In this document: positions 13,264 through 24,904 of the stretch, one piece after another | How the letters are laid out: every line of letters starts with the position of its first letter | Position numbering within the stretch: the first letter of the stretch is position 1 | NCBI GenBank assembly: GCA_015183035.1 | Contig: JACZZP010000009.1 | Location: 248,001 to 312,000 of the forward strand | Direction: 5' to 3' | Source of the DNA: Meloidogyne chitwoodi | Taxonomy: Eukaryota; Nematoda; Chromadorea; Rhabditida; Meloidogynidae | DNA: 64,000 bases | The notes under the pieces: model-generated | Told to the model about the DNA's origin: nothing | Databases searched by the model: none | The model's input: only the letters and a program-made list of their open reading frames with translations | Made by a program: the position numbers and the translations under genes

Positions 13264-14170
13264 CTTGCTTCATCATATCAAAATAAACTTAATTAAATGG
13301 ATAGTAACAATTTAATTAGATTCAATATCAGCAAGGGAAGGATATTTTTGAAAAAGAAAAAGGAAATACGGGTTTTGGAGAGAGGAGAACAAAAAATAAT
13401 TTCAAAAAATTAAAAATGCCTTTCCTAAAAGTGAATTTTATCCTAAACTCTATTAATGTTAAGTTAAAAAAATAATTAAATAAAATTACAAAGATGAAAA
13501 AATAAACATTCCGGAAAGAAAGTTTTGTTGATGTAAACAAATTAGGTAGTTTCTAAAAACATTTTCTATGTAGAATGTTTGTTCTTAGACATGTTTTAGA
13601 AAATAAGGAAAGGTTTGCAAAACTTTATTAAAAATGTTTTCCGGAAAAAATTGAAACATCTTTATATTATATTTTTTTAATCAAAACATTACAATCAATT
13701 AATTCAGATTTTCTAAAATAAATACTAGGCGAACATGCTAGAAAATAGGGAAATCCAAGTTGTATAGATCTACTGGCGAATAACCTAAGAGAAAGAAAAT
13801 TATTTTTTCCTTTTAAATAAAAGTCAAAACCATCCAGAATATTGTTGTCTATTACATTGAATTGGTTTGGTAGAATTATCTAATCCAAATTTTAATAAGG
13901 CATAGTCGTAGTAGATATAATGTTCAGGAGAGCGTTGTTGGGTATAGTTGGAGATGAAATGGGTGCTAACCTGGAAATTTTAGTTTTTTTGTTCAGTTTC
14001 TAAATTTTAAGTGTTTTTAAATATTTGTTTATATAGGTATTTTTTAATATTATTAGAAAACAAGGATTTCCGGAAAACTTTTTATTATTGTTTCTATGTT
14101 TTCCGGAAAATTGTATTATGTTTTTCTAAAAATGTTTTCCGGAAAATATTTGTTGTTTATATTTGTAATA
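13264..14170. other. Intergenic spacer with TTCCGGAA motifs
   Basis: The spacer lies between two convergent genes. It contains several TTCCGGAAA motifs (about 13510, 13640, 14070, 14100 and 14140) separated by AT-rich DNA. No gene was seen. Confidence 0.5.
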
Positions 14171-16181
14171 TTAAAAAAAACTAACAGCTAGCATTAGACT
14201 TCCATCTTGTCTCAGTGGTATTCTTGCTTGCCACTGACTGGGAATCATTCTAGCCATTCCTGGTGCCCATTTAGACGTTAATGTTAAAGGATGGGAGAAA
14301 TCCCAAAGAGATTTGCATTGAGATATAAATTTTTCATCAAATGATGAAGAAAGGGGTAAAATTGAATTTTGTTCGGATAACAAAACTGGATGGATTAGAT
14401 GTCGATTTGGGTCGATTAAAATGCAAAGCTGTAAGCAAAAAAATAAAAAATAATTGTTAACATACTTTATTTATTTCGGGAGGCCAATTATTCGGCCCAA
14501 ATAAATGAACAGATGATAACATGATTAAATTCATACAGATTAAGATAATACTGAGAAGCAGCGATAATGATAAAACAATGTAATGGAAAGCACTAAAATA
14601 ATTTTTAAAAATCATAAAATTATCTCATTCTTATAATTTTAATTTAAATACAAAGTGCACCGCCTAACAAGTGATTTTGCCAAATTATGACGTTTTGAAA
14701 GACTATTAGCATGGCAAAAGTAAAAATAAAGGCAAGGAGTACATCCAACCGCTAAACATGCAACAAATAAAATTAAACTAGTAAAAATACAAAATAAACG
14801 ACGAATGAGGGAACAAAGTACGCCAATACCCTATAAAATATTTTTAAAATTTTATATAAACAAATTTATGCCTTAAAAAGCAAGCAACTTATCCAAAATC
14901 CACAGCAAAGACTCAAAAACCTTTTTTCACCAGGGTCTTCTCCATATAAATAAATTGTTTTATTTGTTTTTGTCCGTTGACTAAAACAACAACTTCTTTC
15001 ATTTGTTGTGTTTGAACTTCCATAAAATAAGTTAGATGACCATTTAAATGGACAAGTTTCATCTAATTGTATATTATTGCTAATATTTGTTTCTACAGAA
15101 GTTATGTTTTGTTCGTTTAGTAGTTGATTTCTAAATGATTGACTGCGTGAAGGTAAACCAGAATTGTTTTTATTTTTAGAGGGAAACAAAAGTCGTGAAT
15201 AAGCAAAATACAGTAAAACAAGTCGCCAAACAAGTGAAAATGTTGTTCCAAACAATGAAAGAGATAACGGCCAGCGCAAAACCTTTAATAAAATAAATAA
15301 ATATCAGAATTATAGAATATTAATTAAACATTTTCTGGAAAATCAGAATTTTAAATAAACTTTTAAACTAAACATATTCAGGAATTAACAATAAAATGTA
15401 AACGAAAACTCAAGTTTTAAGTTTCTGCAAACTTAAGTTTTAATCTTACAAATTAGATAAAGCTAACTTTGTTTTTTCGCTAACTTAAACTTAATTATTC
15501 AAGAAATATTTGTTTTATAAAATTTAATTTAATATTGCCGGAAAACAAGTTTATCATTTTATATTTTTTAATCTTTGTTTCTCTAACTTGAGGTCCGTTA
15601 CAACGGCAAGAACTTAACAAGAAAAAGTTTGCTAACGAAATAGGAACATCATGTAGAGCCATAAAAAGGAAACCAACACGGAAATTATTAAAACCTTGAA
15701 GCCATTCGGAAAAAGCCTAATAATAATTTTGTTTTAATATTAATTCTCTTCTTCCTTTAATAAACCTGCCATATAAACGCCAGTCCACTTTTGTTTTCAG
15801 TGACATCTAAACGATGGACAAAGGCATTTTCGACGCATAACAACTGAAAATTAATTAATATTTTTGTTATAAAAAATTAATAACCATAAGAAGAATAATC
15901 AGCATAGACCCAGAAACAGTAGAAACTACCAAAATTAATACAAACCAAAAATGTAAGGAAAAGGAAGTCAAAAATCCTTGTAAAAGATTGTAAAGATATA
16001 ACCAATTAAATAATGAATTTATTGAATAAATAAGCAAGGAAATAGCATAAAGTGTATGCATTGTACGTGAAGTTAACATTGGAATTGTAGGGGAAGCTGT
16101 AGAGGAGGCAAACCCTGAGGCGTAGAGATCTAGCAATACCAAAACATTACCAGAACGAACTGTATTGCTAATTGAAGACAT
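14171..16181 (-). CDS. Multi-pass membrane protein, family not recognised
   Basis: Seven exons in consistent phase: 16181-15885, 15843-15766, 15716-15588, 15282-14872, 14830-14652, 14592-14466 and 14428-14171, about 490 residues. At least six hydrophobic helices are visible, in stretches such as FWFVLILVVSTVSGSMLIIL, FLFMALHDVPISLANFFLL, GTTFSLVWRLVLLYFAYSRL, LFCIFTSLILFVACLAV and YIVLSLSLLLSIILICMNLI. Between helices 5 and 6 is a long Asn/Ser-rich loop, and a tail with SKWAPGMARMIPSQWQARIP follows the last helix. The intron after exon 4 uses a GC donor (AAG|GCATAA), needed to keep frame. It could be a diverged receptor or a TMEM-type protein; I do not assign a function. Confidence 0.65.
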
Positions 16182-16641
16182 TATTGGAGTATTTTAAATT
16201 AAATTCAAAAATAGCTAAAGAAATTACTAAAAATTATCTTTGAAAAAATAAAAAAATCTTTAAAAAGATGGCAAAAAATAAAGAATGAAAAAGGGAAAGT
16301 ACTAGAATAAAAATCTTTTAAAAAGTTTACATGTTTGTGTCAATTAGCACGCAATGGGGGAATTGTGTAGACTAAAGACCGGAAAGCAAGGAAAAAGGAA
16401 GTCTGATCTATAGTCAAAGGATTCACTATTTTCCAATGACTTATTTTTTATGATTTACTCAGTTTAAAAATGTTTGTAAGACTTAAGTTTATAAATGTTT
16501 GTAAGCTTAAGTTTATAAATGTTTGTAAACTTAAGTTTATAAATTTTGTAAAAATATGAATATAAATTCAAAGTTTATTTTCTCATAGCAACAAAAACAT
16601 TGTCAAAAAACAAAAACAAAGAAAACAAAAAACATTATTTA

Positions 16642-17090
16642 TTATTTTACAGATTTACCTCGCCCAACGCAAGGTGGGGCTTTTTCTTGTTCTTTCCCAT
16701 CCCATTCTGTTGGTGTTTTTGCATCAATTCTTAATGCATGAATTATTTTATTTTGCATTTCTTCAGCTAATATATTGAAAATTATTCGATGCCTTTGTAT
16801 TTGAGAAAGACCATTAAATTTATCAGAACATATTTGAACTCGAAAATGTTTTTCAGTTCCCTTGGGTACGTTGTGGAATTGGCTTTCACATTCAACTTGG
16901 ATATGTTTTGGCTGCAATAAAATATTTTTAATTTTTCCCAAGTTTTTTCTTAATTTCAATATTTTTAATGCAAAAAAAAAACCTTGAAAAATTCTGTCAA
17001 TTTATCTTTTACAGCAGAGGTAACTGGGCCTTGTAATGAATTATCTATATTTGAATACATCATTTTTGCCGTTACAATTCTAGAAATCAT
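16642..17090 (-). CDS. BolA-like protein (BOLA1-type)
   Basis: Two exons, 17090-16983 and 16911-16642, give 125 residues. The body matches the BolA fold: VKDKLTEFFKPKHIQVECES, then HFRVQICSDKFNGLSQIQRH, then RHRIIFNILAEEMQNKIHAL-like sequence ending ALRIDAKTP.EW. The FNG.S.I.RHRIIF segment is the helix-turn-helix-like signature of BolA proteins. Eukaryotic BolA1/BolA3 act in mitochondria with monothiol glutaredoxin 5 in Fe-S cluster delivery; that role is family knowledge. Position 21 onward looks like the mature domain, and the first 20 residues (MISRIVTAKMMYSN) are short, basic and could be a targeting presequence. It is transcribed divergently from the next gene, about 600 bp away. Confidence 0.88.
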
Positions 17091-17686
17091 TCAATAATTT
17101 ATATAAATATTGATAATTTATTCTAAATAGTAATAATTTTAAAATAAAAAATAGAGAGATTAAAAATTGAGAAAATTAAAAAAAAGAACAAAAAAACAAG
17201 TTTTTATTGGCGACAGATTAAAATTTGTTACCTTTTTGGTAAAATGACATTTTGGTAAATCAACCAAAATCTGACATTTCACTAAAAGCACAGACGGCTG
17301 TCACCCATTCTCAACTGGTGTAAACAAAATCGATTTATTTAAAGAAAAGAAAATATATTGAAAAATGTTGAACATTTTTATTTATATTTAAGTGTTTTTA
17401 TTATTATTTTCCGTAAAAAACTTTATTCTTTCCGTTTATATAAATATTTTTTTAATTAGTGAAGTTTTTGATTTATTCCGGAAAGTTTATTTATTTATTT
17501 TCTGAAAATTCTGAATTTCATTTGTTTCCGGAAGTTTCATAAACTTGTTTTTTCCGGAAATTTTATTCGTTTATTTACAAGTATAACATTTGTTGAACTT
17601 TTACTTTTCCGGAAGTTTTTTTAAATTACTCCATTTACAATTATTTCAATTCGTCTCTCTTTTTAGACTTCCTAATATAAGATAAA
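17091..17686. promoter_or_regulatory. Divergent intergenic region with TTCCGGAA cluster
   Basis: This spacer between the bolA-like gene (-) and the small membrane protein gene (+) should contain both promoters. It has an ACATTTTGGTAAA-type repeat at about 17240-17290 and four TTCCGGAA-type motifs at 17470-17620. A pyrimidine-rich acceptor, CTCTCTTTTTAG, ends at about 17666, just upstream of the next ATG, and could be a trans-splice site. Confidence 0.35.
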
Positions 17687-18198
17687 ATGCCAAAACAAGA
17701 GTTTGACGTTATCGATATGATGGGACCAGTAGTGGCCGCTATTATTTTTGCAGTCATTGTTTTTGTGCGTAAAATAATTAAAAAAAAAAAGAAATTAAAT
17801 CTTTTAGTTAATTTCCTTTACAATAATCAACTGGTATTGCATCACAAAAAAGGATGATTTAACTGTTTTCGAAAAGGTAAAAGTATAAAAAATATTTAAA
17901 TTAAAACTGTATTCTTTCTAATAGAAAGGCAACCAAAAGTTAACTCGTTAAAAATGCCTTACTATTAGAATAAAATATTAAAAAAATCAAAATTTTAATT
18001 TTATAGATGGGTGCCAAAATGAATATTCGTTTGGGTCCTCATACAATGATGCAAATTAAAAGAGGGGGTTTTGTCAGTACTTATGCTAGAGAAGAAGAAG
18101 AACAACACCGAAAAATGACTTTATCCTTGGATAAACAACAAGCAGAAAGATTAATTTTAAACAAAGAAAAAGTGGTTGATGGTGAAGCTAAATTTTAA
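17687..18198 (+). CDS. Small single-pass membrane protein, hypothetical
   Basis: Three in-phase exons, 17687-17758, 17808-17876 and 18007-18198, encode about 110 residues. A short acidic N-terminus (MPKQEFDVIDMM) precedes one transmembrane helix (GPVVAAIIFAVILISFTIIN). A soluble, charged C-terminal half follows, with KKDDLTVFEK, RLGPHTMMQIKRGGFVS and a basic/acidic coiled-coil-like tail. The first donor was chosen at 17759 because the later GT would break frame. Intron 2 contains a 64-bp inverted-repeat element. I do not recognise the family. Confidence 0.6.
17911..17974. repeat. Miniature inverted-repeat element in an intron
   Basis: The termini TTTCTAATAGAAAGGC and GCCTTACTATTAGAATA are near reverse complements enclosing about 30 bp. 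Related ends (ATTCTAATAGAA) occur near 1770, 1885 and 3937. It is very short and non-coding. Confidence 0.6.
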
Positions 18199-18543
18199 GA
18201 AGAAGAAAAAAAGAAATTTAATAAAAATAATATTTGAAGATATAACTCTATTTTATTTAAAATCTAAGTGCACTTCACTATAACCTTTTTTGTTATAATA
18301 TTTTTTTTAATTTAAACTTGCCACAAATTTAGGAATAAAAAATAAACTTTAAAAAATGTTTTTAAAACTTAAACCTTAAAATTTAACTTTTGAACATTTT
18401 GTCCACTGACATTTTGTCCAATTTTATACTTTGACTTTTTGGTAAAATTATTTAAATTTTAATGAATCGTCAAAGATTTTTATTTTAAGTTTAATACATT
18501 TTCGTAAAACTTTTTATTTTATTTTAGAATATAAATTTAAATA

Positions 18544-19336
18544 ATGTCTTCAACGGAGAAAAAGCGTAAACTGTCAACTACAGAAAGTGAAGAAGATGAA
18601 ATTAGTGAGCATCCATTACCTAAGGGATGGGAGAAGCGTTTAAGCCGGTCTTCAGGTTTCTTTTTTATTTTGCATTTTTTGTATAAAACTTAACAAATTT
18701 TGATATAAAAATTAATTTCAGGACATGAACTTTGAAAAAATTAATTTTTAAAAATTAAGGTCGTGAATATTACTTTAATGTTCTCACACAAAAAAGTCAG
18801 TGGGATCGTCCGTTAAAAGATGCTGAAGAGCTTGCTAAAGAGCCTTCAAAAGTCAGATGTTATCATATTTTGGTTAAACACGAAGGTTCAAGAAATCCGA
18901 GCAGTTGGAGAACTGAGAAGATTATAAGATCTAAAGATGATTCTAAAATTACTCTTGAAGGTTTTTTTTAATTTATTTAATTAAAAAGGAAGGAATTTGG
19001 GAAATTTATAAGTTTAATAAATAGAATTAATTAAATTCAACGTTCTCTTCAGCTTATCGTGACGAATTGCAAGGACTATCCGAAGATTCCAAATTTTCCC
19101 GTTTTAAAAAAATTGCAAAAGAATATAGTGATTGTAGTTCAGCAAAGAGAGATGGAGATTTGGGATTTTTTGGAAGAAAGCAAATGCAAAAACCTTTTGA
19201 AGATGCTTCTTTTGGGTTGAAAATTGGGGAAATGTCTGACATTGTAAGGGGAAAAAAACAAAAATTAATTTTTGTTTTTTTTAATTTTTAGGTGGAAACT
19301 GATTCTGGACTTCATCTTATTTATCGATTTGCTTGA
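18544..19336 (+). CDS. pin-1: Peptidyl-prolyl cis-trans isomerase Pin1
   Basis: Phospho-Ser/Thr-Pro-directed parvulin. The exons 18544-18655, 18760-18960, 19053-19243 and 19292-19336 are all in phase (182 residues). The N-terminal Lys/Glu-rich leader (about 27 residues) is followed by a WW domain, [20 protein letters not shown]...SQWDRP, with both tryptophans. The rotamase domain has HILVKH, the phosphate-binding loop GSRNPSSWR, the catalytic-cysteine block [32 protein letters not shown] and the terminal [10 protein letters not shown]. Relative to the human loop (Arg68-Arg69) the second arginine is Asn. Pin1 binds phosphorylated Ser/Thr-Pro sites in nuclear and signalling proteins. A TTTTATTTTAG acceptor sits about 17 nt before the ATG, and the upstream gene ends only about 345 bp away on the same strand, so co-transcription with trans-splicing is possible. 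Confidence 0.95.
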
Positions 19337-19498
19337 GAGATTAAAAAATAATTTAAATTATTTGCCTTTATTTTTTGTCAAAATTATTTTTGGAAATATT
19401 TTCAAGTAAAATCAAAAAATCAGGTTTTTTTGATTTTTTTTCGTTTATTAATTAAGTAAATTATAAATTTTTAACATTTAAAAATATATACAAAATAA

Positions 19499-21163
19499 TC
19501 AAGATATAGGCTGTTGAGTTCTTATTTGTACATTTCCAAATATTTTGTGACAAACTACAAATGCTCTCTGTTCTTTTATTAGGCTATTAAATGGTAGTGA
19601 CCAATAACTTGAAAAAATAAATTTAAAATTTTATTATAATTTTAATTTATTCTTACACATCTGGTGGGAGTGGTTCATCTTTAAAAAGTGATTTTTTAGA
19701 CTTCCTGTAGACTGCTTCAACCTTTTGTTGTGTTTGCATTAGTTTTCGCACATCCCTAAGTTTTTAAATGTTTTTAATGATGTTTGTAATTTTTCAAAAG
19801 CTCTAACATGTTTTAAGTTTATCTTAAATCTATTTCAATGTTTGTTTGAATTTTTTTAATGTTTGTTTGAATTGTTTTAATGTTTGTTTCAATGTTTGTT
19901 TGTTTAGTTTGCAATGTTTTATTTTTTGTGTTCTAAGTTTATTTTACTTATGTTTTAAGTTTAAGTTTGTACTTTTCAAGTTTGTTTAGATTTTATATTA
20001 AATGCTTATATTCTTAAGTTTATGCTTTCTATTTAAGTTTGTATTATTCATGTTTGTTTTAATTTGGAAGTTTGTACATACCTATCAAAAACATAAATAG
20101 TTGCAAATACACCAAGCGAATGAATATTATTTCCTCCATCCTTAATAAAAAATATTTTAAGTCAACCTCAACAATTTTAACCAAACCTCAGATTGTATTA
20201 AACTCCTAAATGTTTCTTTAGTTAATCCCTGACTTTTCAACATTTCATCAGCATTTGGCAGACAAAAAGCTATAAAATTTAAAAAGTAATTATTATAAAT
20301 ATTTTTAAATTAAATATTTTAAAAATAATTTTACCCACCTAATTCCATATTTTCATATGTCCCAGGTTTTACTATTTCCCCACAACTTATTGGCTTTCCA
20401 TTTAATAAAAGTTGAGCCTTAAGTTCTTTGTTTGTTTCAAGTGTTTGACAAGCATCACAATAAAGACTTAATTAAATATTAATAAAATTAAAATAAACTA
20501 ATATTTATTACCATGATCCAAAACCACCGCAACCATCTTCACGCCGGTTTGTGCACTGTTCAGGCACTTGCTTAAAATAATATACTTGAATTATTATAAA
20601 AATAAGTGTATTATTATATTCAAGTTTATTTTTTATTTGTTTCTTATTTTTATTCAAATTTGCGAAATAATTAGGTTTGTAATATTCAATTTGTTTAAAG
20701 TTTTTTTATTGTTTTTATTTGCAAATATTTATTTAATAACCTTTTTGTTTGCTGAACTACGCAATTCCAAATAAATACTGAATTCACCTTTAAATTCGCT
20801 ATAGACAGTTACTTTACCTCCGATTGAATAACACTGTATATTTTACAATAATATAAAAATGGTTTTGATTTTAAAATTTACATTAGTCTCATTAGGCCTT
20901 GGAATCAATTTAGGACCTTCCTTTTCATTACCCGCTTCAAATTCTACTTTTCTTTCCCATTTGCTTTTCTCTTGTCTAAATGCACATGGCTGATGTTTTA
21001 TCAGTTGTAAATTTAGTTCAAACTCATCGTTGTCGAATTTTAACCCTTTTGAAGGAAATATCAAAAATGCTGCAATCAACAAGTAATAATAAATGGAGAA
21101 ATAAAAATAGTAAAAAAATTGACGAGGAAACAATGAAATAGAATCAGTTGTCGGACGATACAT
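19499..21163 (-). CDS. Cysteine-rich secreted/anchored protein, GM2-activator-like (tentative), copy 1
   Basis: Eight exons, by phase: 21163-20882, 20833-20788, 20566-20512, 20466-20339, 20269-20187, 20140-20082, 19755-19657 and 19607-19499. The N-terminus has a Tyr/Phe-rich hydrophobic stretch (FFYYFYFSIYYYLLIAAFLI), a signal anchor or signal peptide. The body carries REDGCGGFGS, CLYCDACQTL, LLNGKPISCGEIVKPGTYEN and FCLPNADEML. The arrangement GSC..C, C, PGTY, C resembles the ML/GM2-activator lipid-binding family; this is a pattern judgement, not a search. It is clearly paralogous to the gene at 23301-24904 and the two are transcribed away from each other. The exon 2/3 junction uses an unusual acceptor (GCAAG) and is uncertain. 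Confidence 0.6.
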
Positions 21164-23300
21164 TGGAAAATAAGGGATTGACTGAAAAATAAACCTAAAT
21201 AAAAAATGAATAAACTAAAACGAGAACTTGACTAAAACAAACTTAAGTTTTAGTAAAACAAAAACAAACTTAACTAAAACTATAAGTACAGAAAATAAAC
21301 AACAAAAATAAACTTAAACAAACAACAAACATAACAAAACAAAGTTAACATGTTATATACTAACAAAAATGTTTATTTAAATATAAGATTAATTTTAATA
21401 ATGTTTAAAAAAAGGTAGGACGATTGAGAAAAAGGATCATGTTACACATACATCGAATAAATATAAATAGTGATGAAAAATTCAGCTAAGGATTCTCCGC
21501 TAATTTGATATCAGTTGAATCGACAGCAAATCTATATACGTATATGTTTCTTCCATAAATCTCCTCCTATTCTTCCCAAAATATTTTATTTTTCCATTCT
21601 TTTGTGATTTTATAGTTTCGGGAGATTTTTATACATTAAACCGGTCTAACTGATTTAAGAAGAGAGATGTTAGCTAAAAAGATCGTGGGCAGTAAATCGA
21701 ATAAATTCTTTCACAAAATTTTGCAGCGTGAACATTGAATTTAATATAACAATCGTTGATTACTTAATTAATATTATCGATATTTATTTTAACTTATACG
21801 TTTAGATCAATCTAGATTTACTAATTTTATTATTTACAAAATATCAATTCAAGTTTGTAAAGTTGAATTATTTTTTATCAAGTTTGCGCTTATTTAACAC
21901 AATATTATAATTTAAAGTTGTTTATCAAGTTTTATTATTGTACTTATTTAAGTTTGTAAAATATATATTCAAGTTGTATTATTCAAGTTTATATTATTCA
22001 AGTTGTATTTTTATATAATATCAATTTAAGTTTGATTATACTATATTTGTTTTATATTTGTCTACTTTTGACTTACATTCCAGACTTTAATATTAATATA
22101 CCTATTTTGATGTCAGGGAGGTTTGACCTTCTCTAAATATTTTTTGGAATTTTTCGATCGTCTATCATTAATTTTAAATATAACTTTTTTAAGTTTTTTT
22201 TTTATTTTTCGTCAATCGAGCGCAAAAAGACAAAAAAAGTTTATTAATTGTATTAATTTTTTCAATTTTCGCACAATAATTTTTTTTGCATTTAACCCTT
22301 CAATGTTAAGAACTAAAAAATTGTTTGAGAAGAACTTTTAGATAGAATACGAGTTTAATTTAAAGGTCATTTTTATAGAATTTCATAGATTGTCTGTAGC
22401 CATTAACAAGATTTTTTAGAATTCTTCAAATTTTATTTGGAGGAATGCTTCAACTGCTTTACCTTGTTATAAGTATAAAAACATTTTCGTTGTAATTACT
22501 ATTTTACCTCCCCTTCTATCACTACAAATAAGCAAATCTGTACGTCGACTGGAGGTAGCGACGTTGTCATCAATTAATTTTCTTCAGCCCTCTCATTTTT
22601 TCTCCAAAGTCAAAAGTTGTGTGTGTTTGCATCCATTTTTTTCTCTAATTCTTTTTCTCATGCGCAATTTTCTTATTATTACACACAACTACACAACTAT
22701 TTAGTTTCAAGGTTTTGGATACTTTTATGTGTATTTTTTTTATAACAAAACCTCACTAAAAGAAGTTCCATCACAAATTACAACTACTAGTCACTGCCTA
22801 ATACTCTTTGGCTCATACCAAATTTTTAAAACAATTTTATTTATAACATTGAGCAAAAATAAGAAAAAATTGCCTTTACCTTTTCTACATTTTATATTGT
22901 TAAATTTTATTGTTTTTATTTACGATTATTTAGCGCAACTCTTAAAAATAGTTGTCAATATTTATTATACATAATATTATCACAAATATTACAAGTAAAG
23001 ATATAAATATAAGTCTTAAAGTTCAAACTTTTAATTTAATCTTTGAATTTGTAAACTAGTAAAATAAAAGTTAAATAAACTTGAATATTATTTACAAACT
23101 TGAATAAAAGTTAAGAATAACAAACTTGAATTTTACAAGCTTAAATATAATCAAGCTTTGTAAACTTAAATATATAAAACTTTAATAAGCTTTGTAAAAC
23201 TTAACAAGTTTGCTTTTTCTCTTTTACTGCAATCAGTTTAGTACTTCGCTTATTTCTTTTTCCATTTAAATAATATAAAACATTTCTATTTGTAGGAGGA
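21164..23300. other. Intergenic region between divergent paralogues
   Basis: About 2.1 kb containing the presumed promoters of both flanking genes. It is rich in short AAGTTTGTAA / TTCAAGTTT repeats (21230-21340, 21840-22030 and 22990-23210). The open frame at 22123-22341 and others here are low-complexity and not supported. A higher-GC patch at about 22500-22640 has no recognisable feature. Confidence 0.45.
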
Positions 23301-24904
23301 ATGAAAAACGAAGGAAAAAGGAAAAGCATTGCTTCTGCAACTAAACATTTTGCTTACAAAAAATCAGAAATCGCCACGCAACTGAGAACAACAAAAATGG
23401 TTTCTCATAGAGAGCTATCCTTTATAAATATTTTATTGCTAATCATATCTATCTTTTTTGGTTTATTATCGTCTTATGTGGATGCCGACATTGCTGTTAA
23501 AATTGAGAGACACTTTCCATGTTCTCCTTCTTCCGGTTAGAATTTTTTATAAAAATTAATATTAAAATTTATTTTTATTAATTATCAGGTCCAAACAAAA
23601 ATAATATGCTCATAAAGTTTCCTAGCTACAAATCTACAGGCGTAAACTTTAAAGAAGAAACAGACAGTTCTGGTCATAAATGTTTTCAAATGAGTGGAGG
23701 AAAAGTAGAGGTATAAAAATTATTATTTTAGACTATTTAAATGGCTTATTTTTAAGGTTAATTCCCCAGGCTTGGATGGTTCAAAAAAGTATTATGTCCA
23801 TGTTGAGACGAGAATTGGAATTCACGGCAAACCCGAACGTTGTGTTAACCCTGATAAAGATAATTGTGGAGGGATTGGTTCTTGGTGAGGGAAAAATATT
23901 TATTTAGTATTTTTATTTTTAGTGTCCATTGTGATATTTGCAAAACAATGGGAGGATCACTTAAAAGTTTTATTCAAATTTTCAAAGGAAACAAACCGGC
24001 TGAATGCAGTGCTCAAGGTAGGAGAAATATTTACAATTGATTTAAAATTAAACTTTTTCCGGAAATAAAAAGAAATATTCTTACTGAAGTCCCTAAAACA
24101 ATTTTCCGGATAATATTAAAAACTTACAGTAAACCTCAAACACTTGAAATATAAAATACAACTTTGATAAAAAAGCTGAAACTTAAAATACAAATAAACT
24201 TGAAACTACAAACTTGAGAATACAAACTTTAAGCACACTTACTTAAATAAACTTGAATATTACTTAAAACTTGAATAAGCACACGTTAATTAAATAAACT
24301 TGAATATTACAAACTTAATATTATAGAAAAATAAATGTTTTTAATAAAATATTTTCATAGGTTTACCGGCCGGAACATATGACGATCTTTCCCTGCGAGT
24401 GTGTCTTCCAACAAAAGAAGAGCTTCTACCATTCCTCGACCAGGCAATCGCTTCAAATTGTAAAATCTATTATTTTGTTAATTTTTCACAATGTTAGAAT
24501 TCGAGTAGAGCAGAACAATTGTGGGATATTTTCATCAGTAGCAGAGCTCGTTCTGGAGGAGTATGTTATTTTTATTTTATTTTTTTAAAGTTTATTGTAA
24601 TAAAATTAATTTTTATTGACAAAATGTTTCTGAAAGCACTAAAAATTTTATTAAACATTTTTTCCTTTATTAAAATTAATTTATTTTAAGGAAATCCCTT
24701 TGGTTATCGCCGCACGCATTTTTGACCGTCCTATAAATAAATTGTCAATAAAAGATTTAAATGATGCTTTACATGGAAGCAAGCATGGAATGATTGGGTA
24801 AAAAAATTAAAATTAATATTTTTAATAATTAATTTTTTAATAATTAATTTTTTAATTTAAGCTGTCATTGGATCTATGCAACAGTCAAATCTGTTGGGCA
24901 ATGA
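23301..24904 (+). CDS. Cysteine-rich secreted protein, GM2-activator-like (tentative), copy 2
   Basis: Eight exons: 23301-23535, 23589-23710, 23757-23884, 23923-24017, 24361-24459, a short exon ending at about 24559, 24690 to about 24799, and 24861-24904. The ATG at 23301 follows TTTGTAG by a few bases; the internal ATG at 23397 starts a better signal peptide (INILLLIISIFFGLLSSYVDA) and may be the true start. The body carries KDNCGGIGSC, VHCDICKTMG, GNKPAEC, GLPAGTYDDLSLRVCLP, and the end MIGCHWIYATVKSVGQ. The final G.GC.WI.A pattern and the cysteine order recall GM2-activator/ML proteins, which bind lipids in an extracellular or lysosomal setting; tentative. Residue-by-residue similarity to the 19499-21163 protein is evident across the central cysteine block. 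The exon 5/6 junction is uncertain. Confidence 0.6.
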
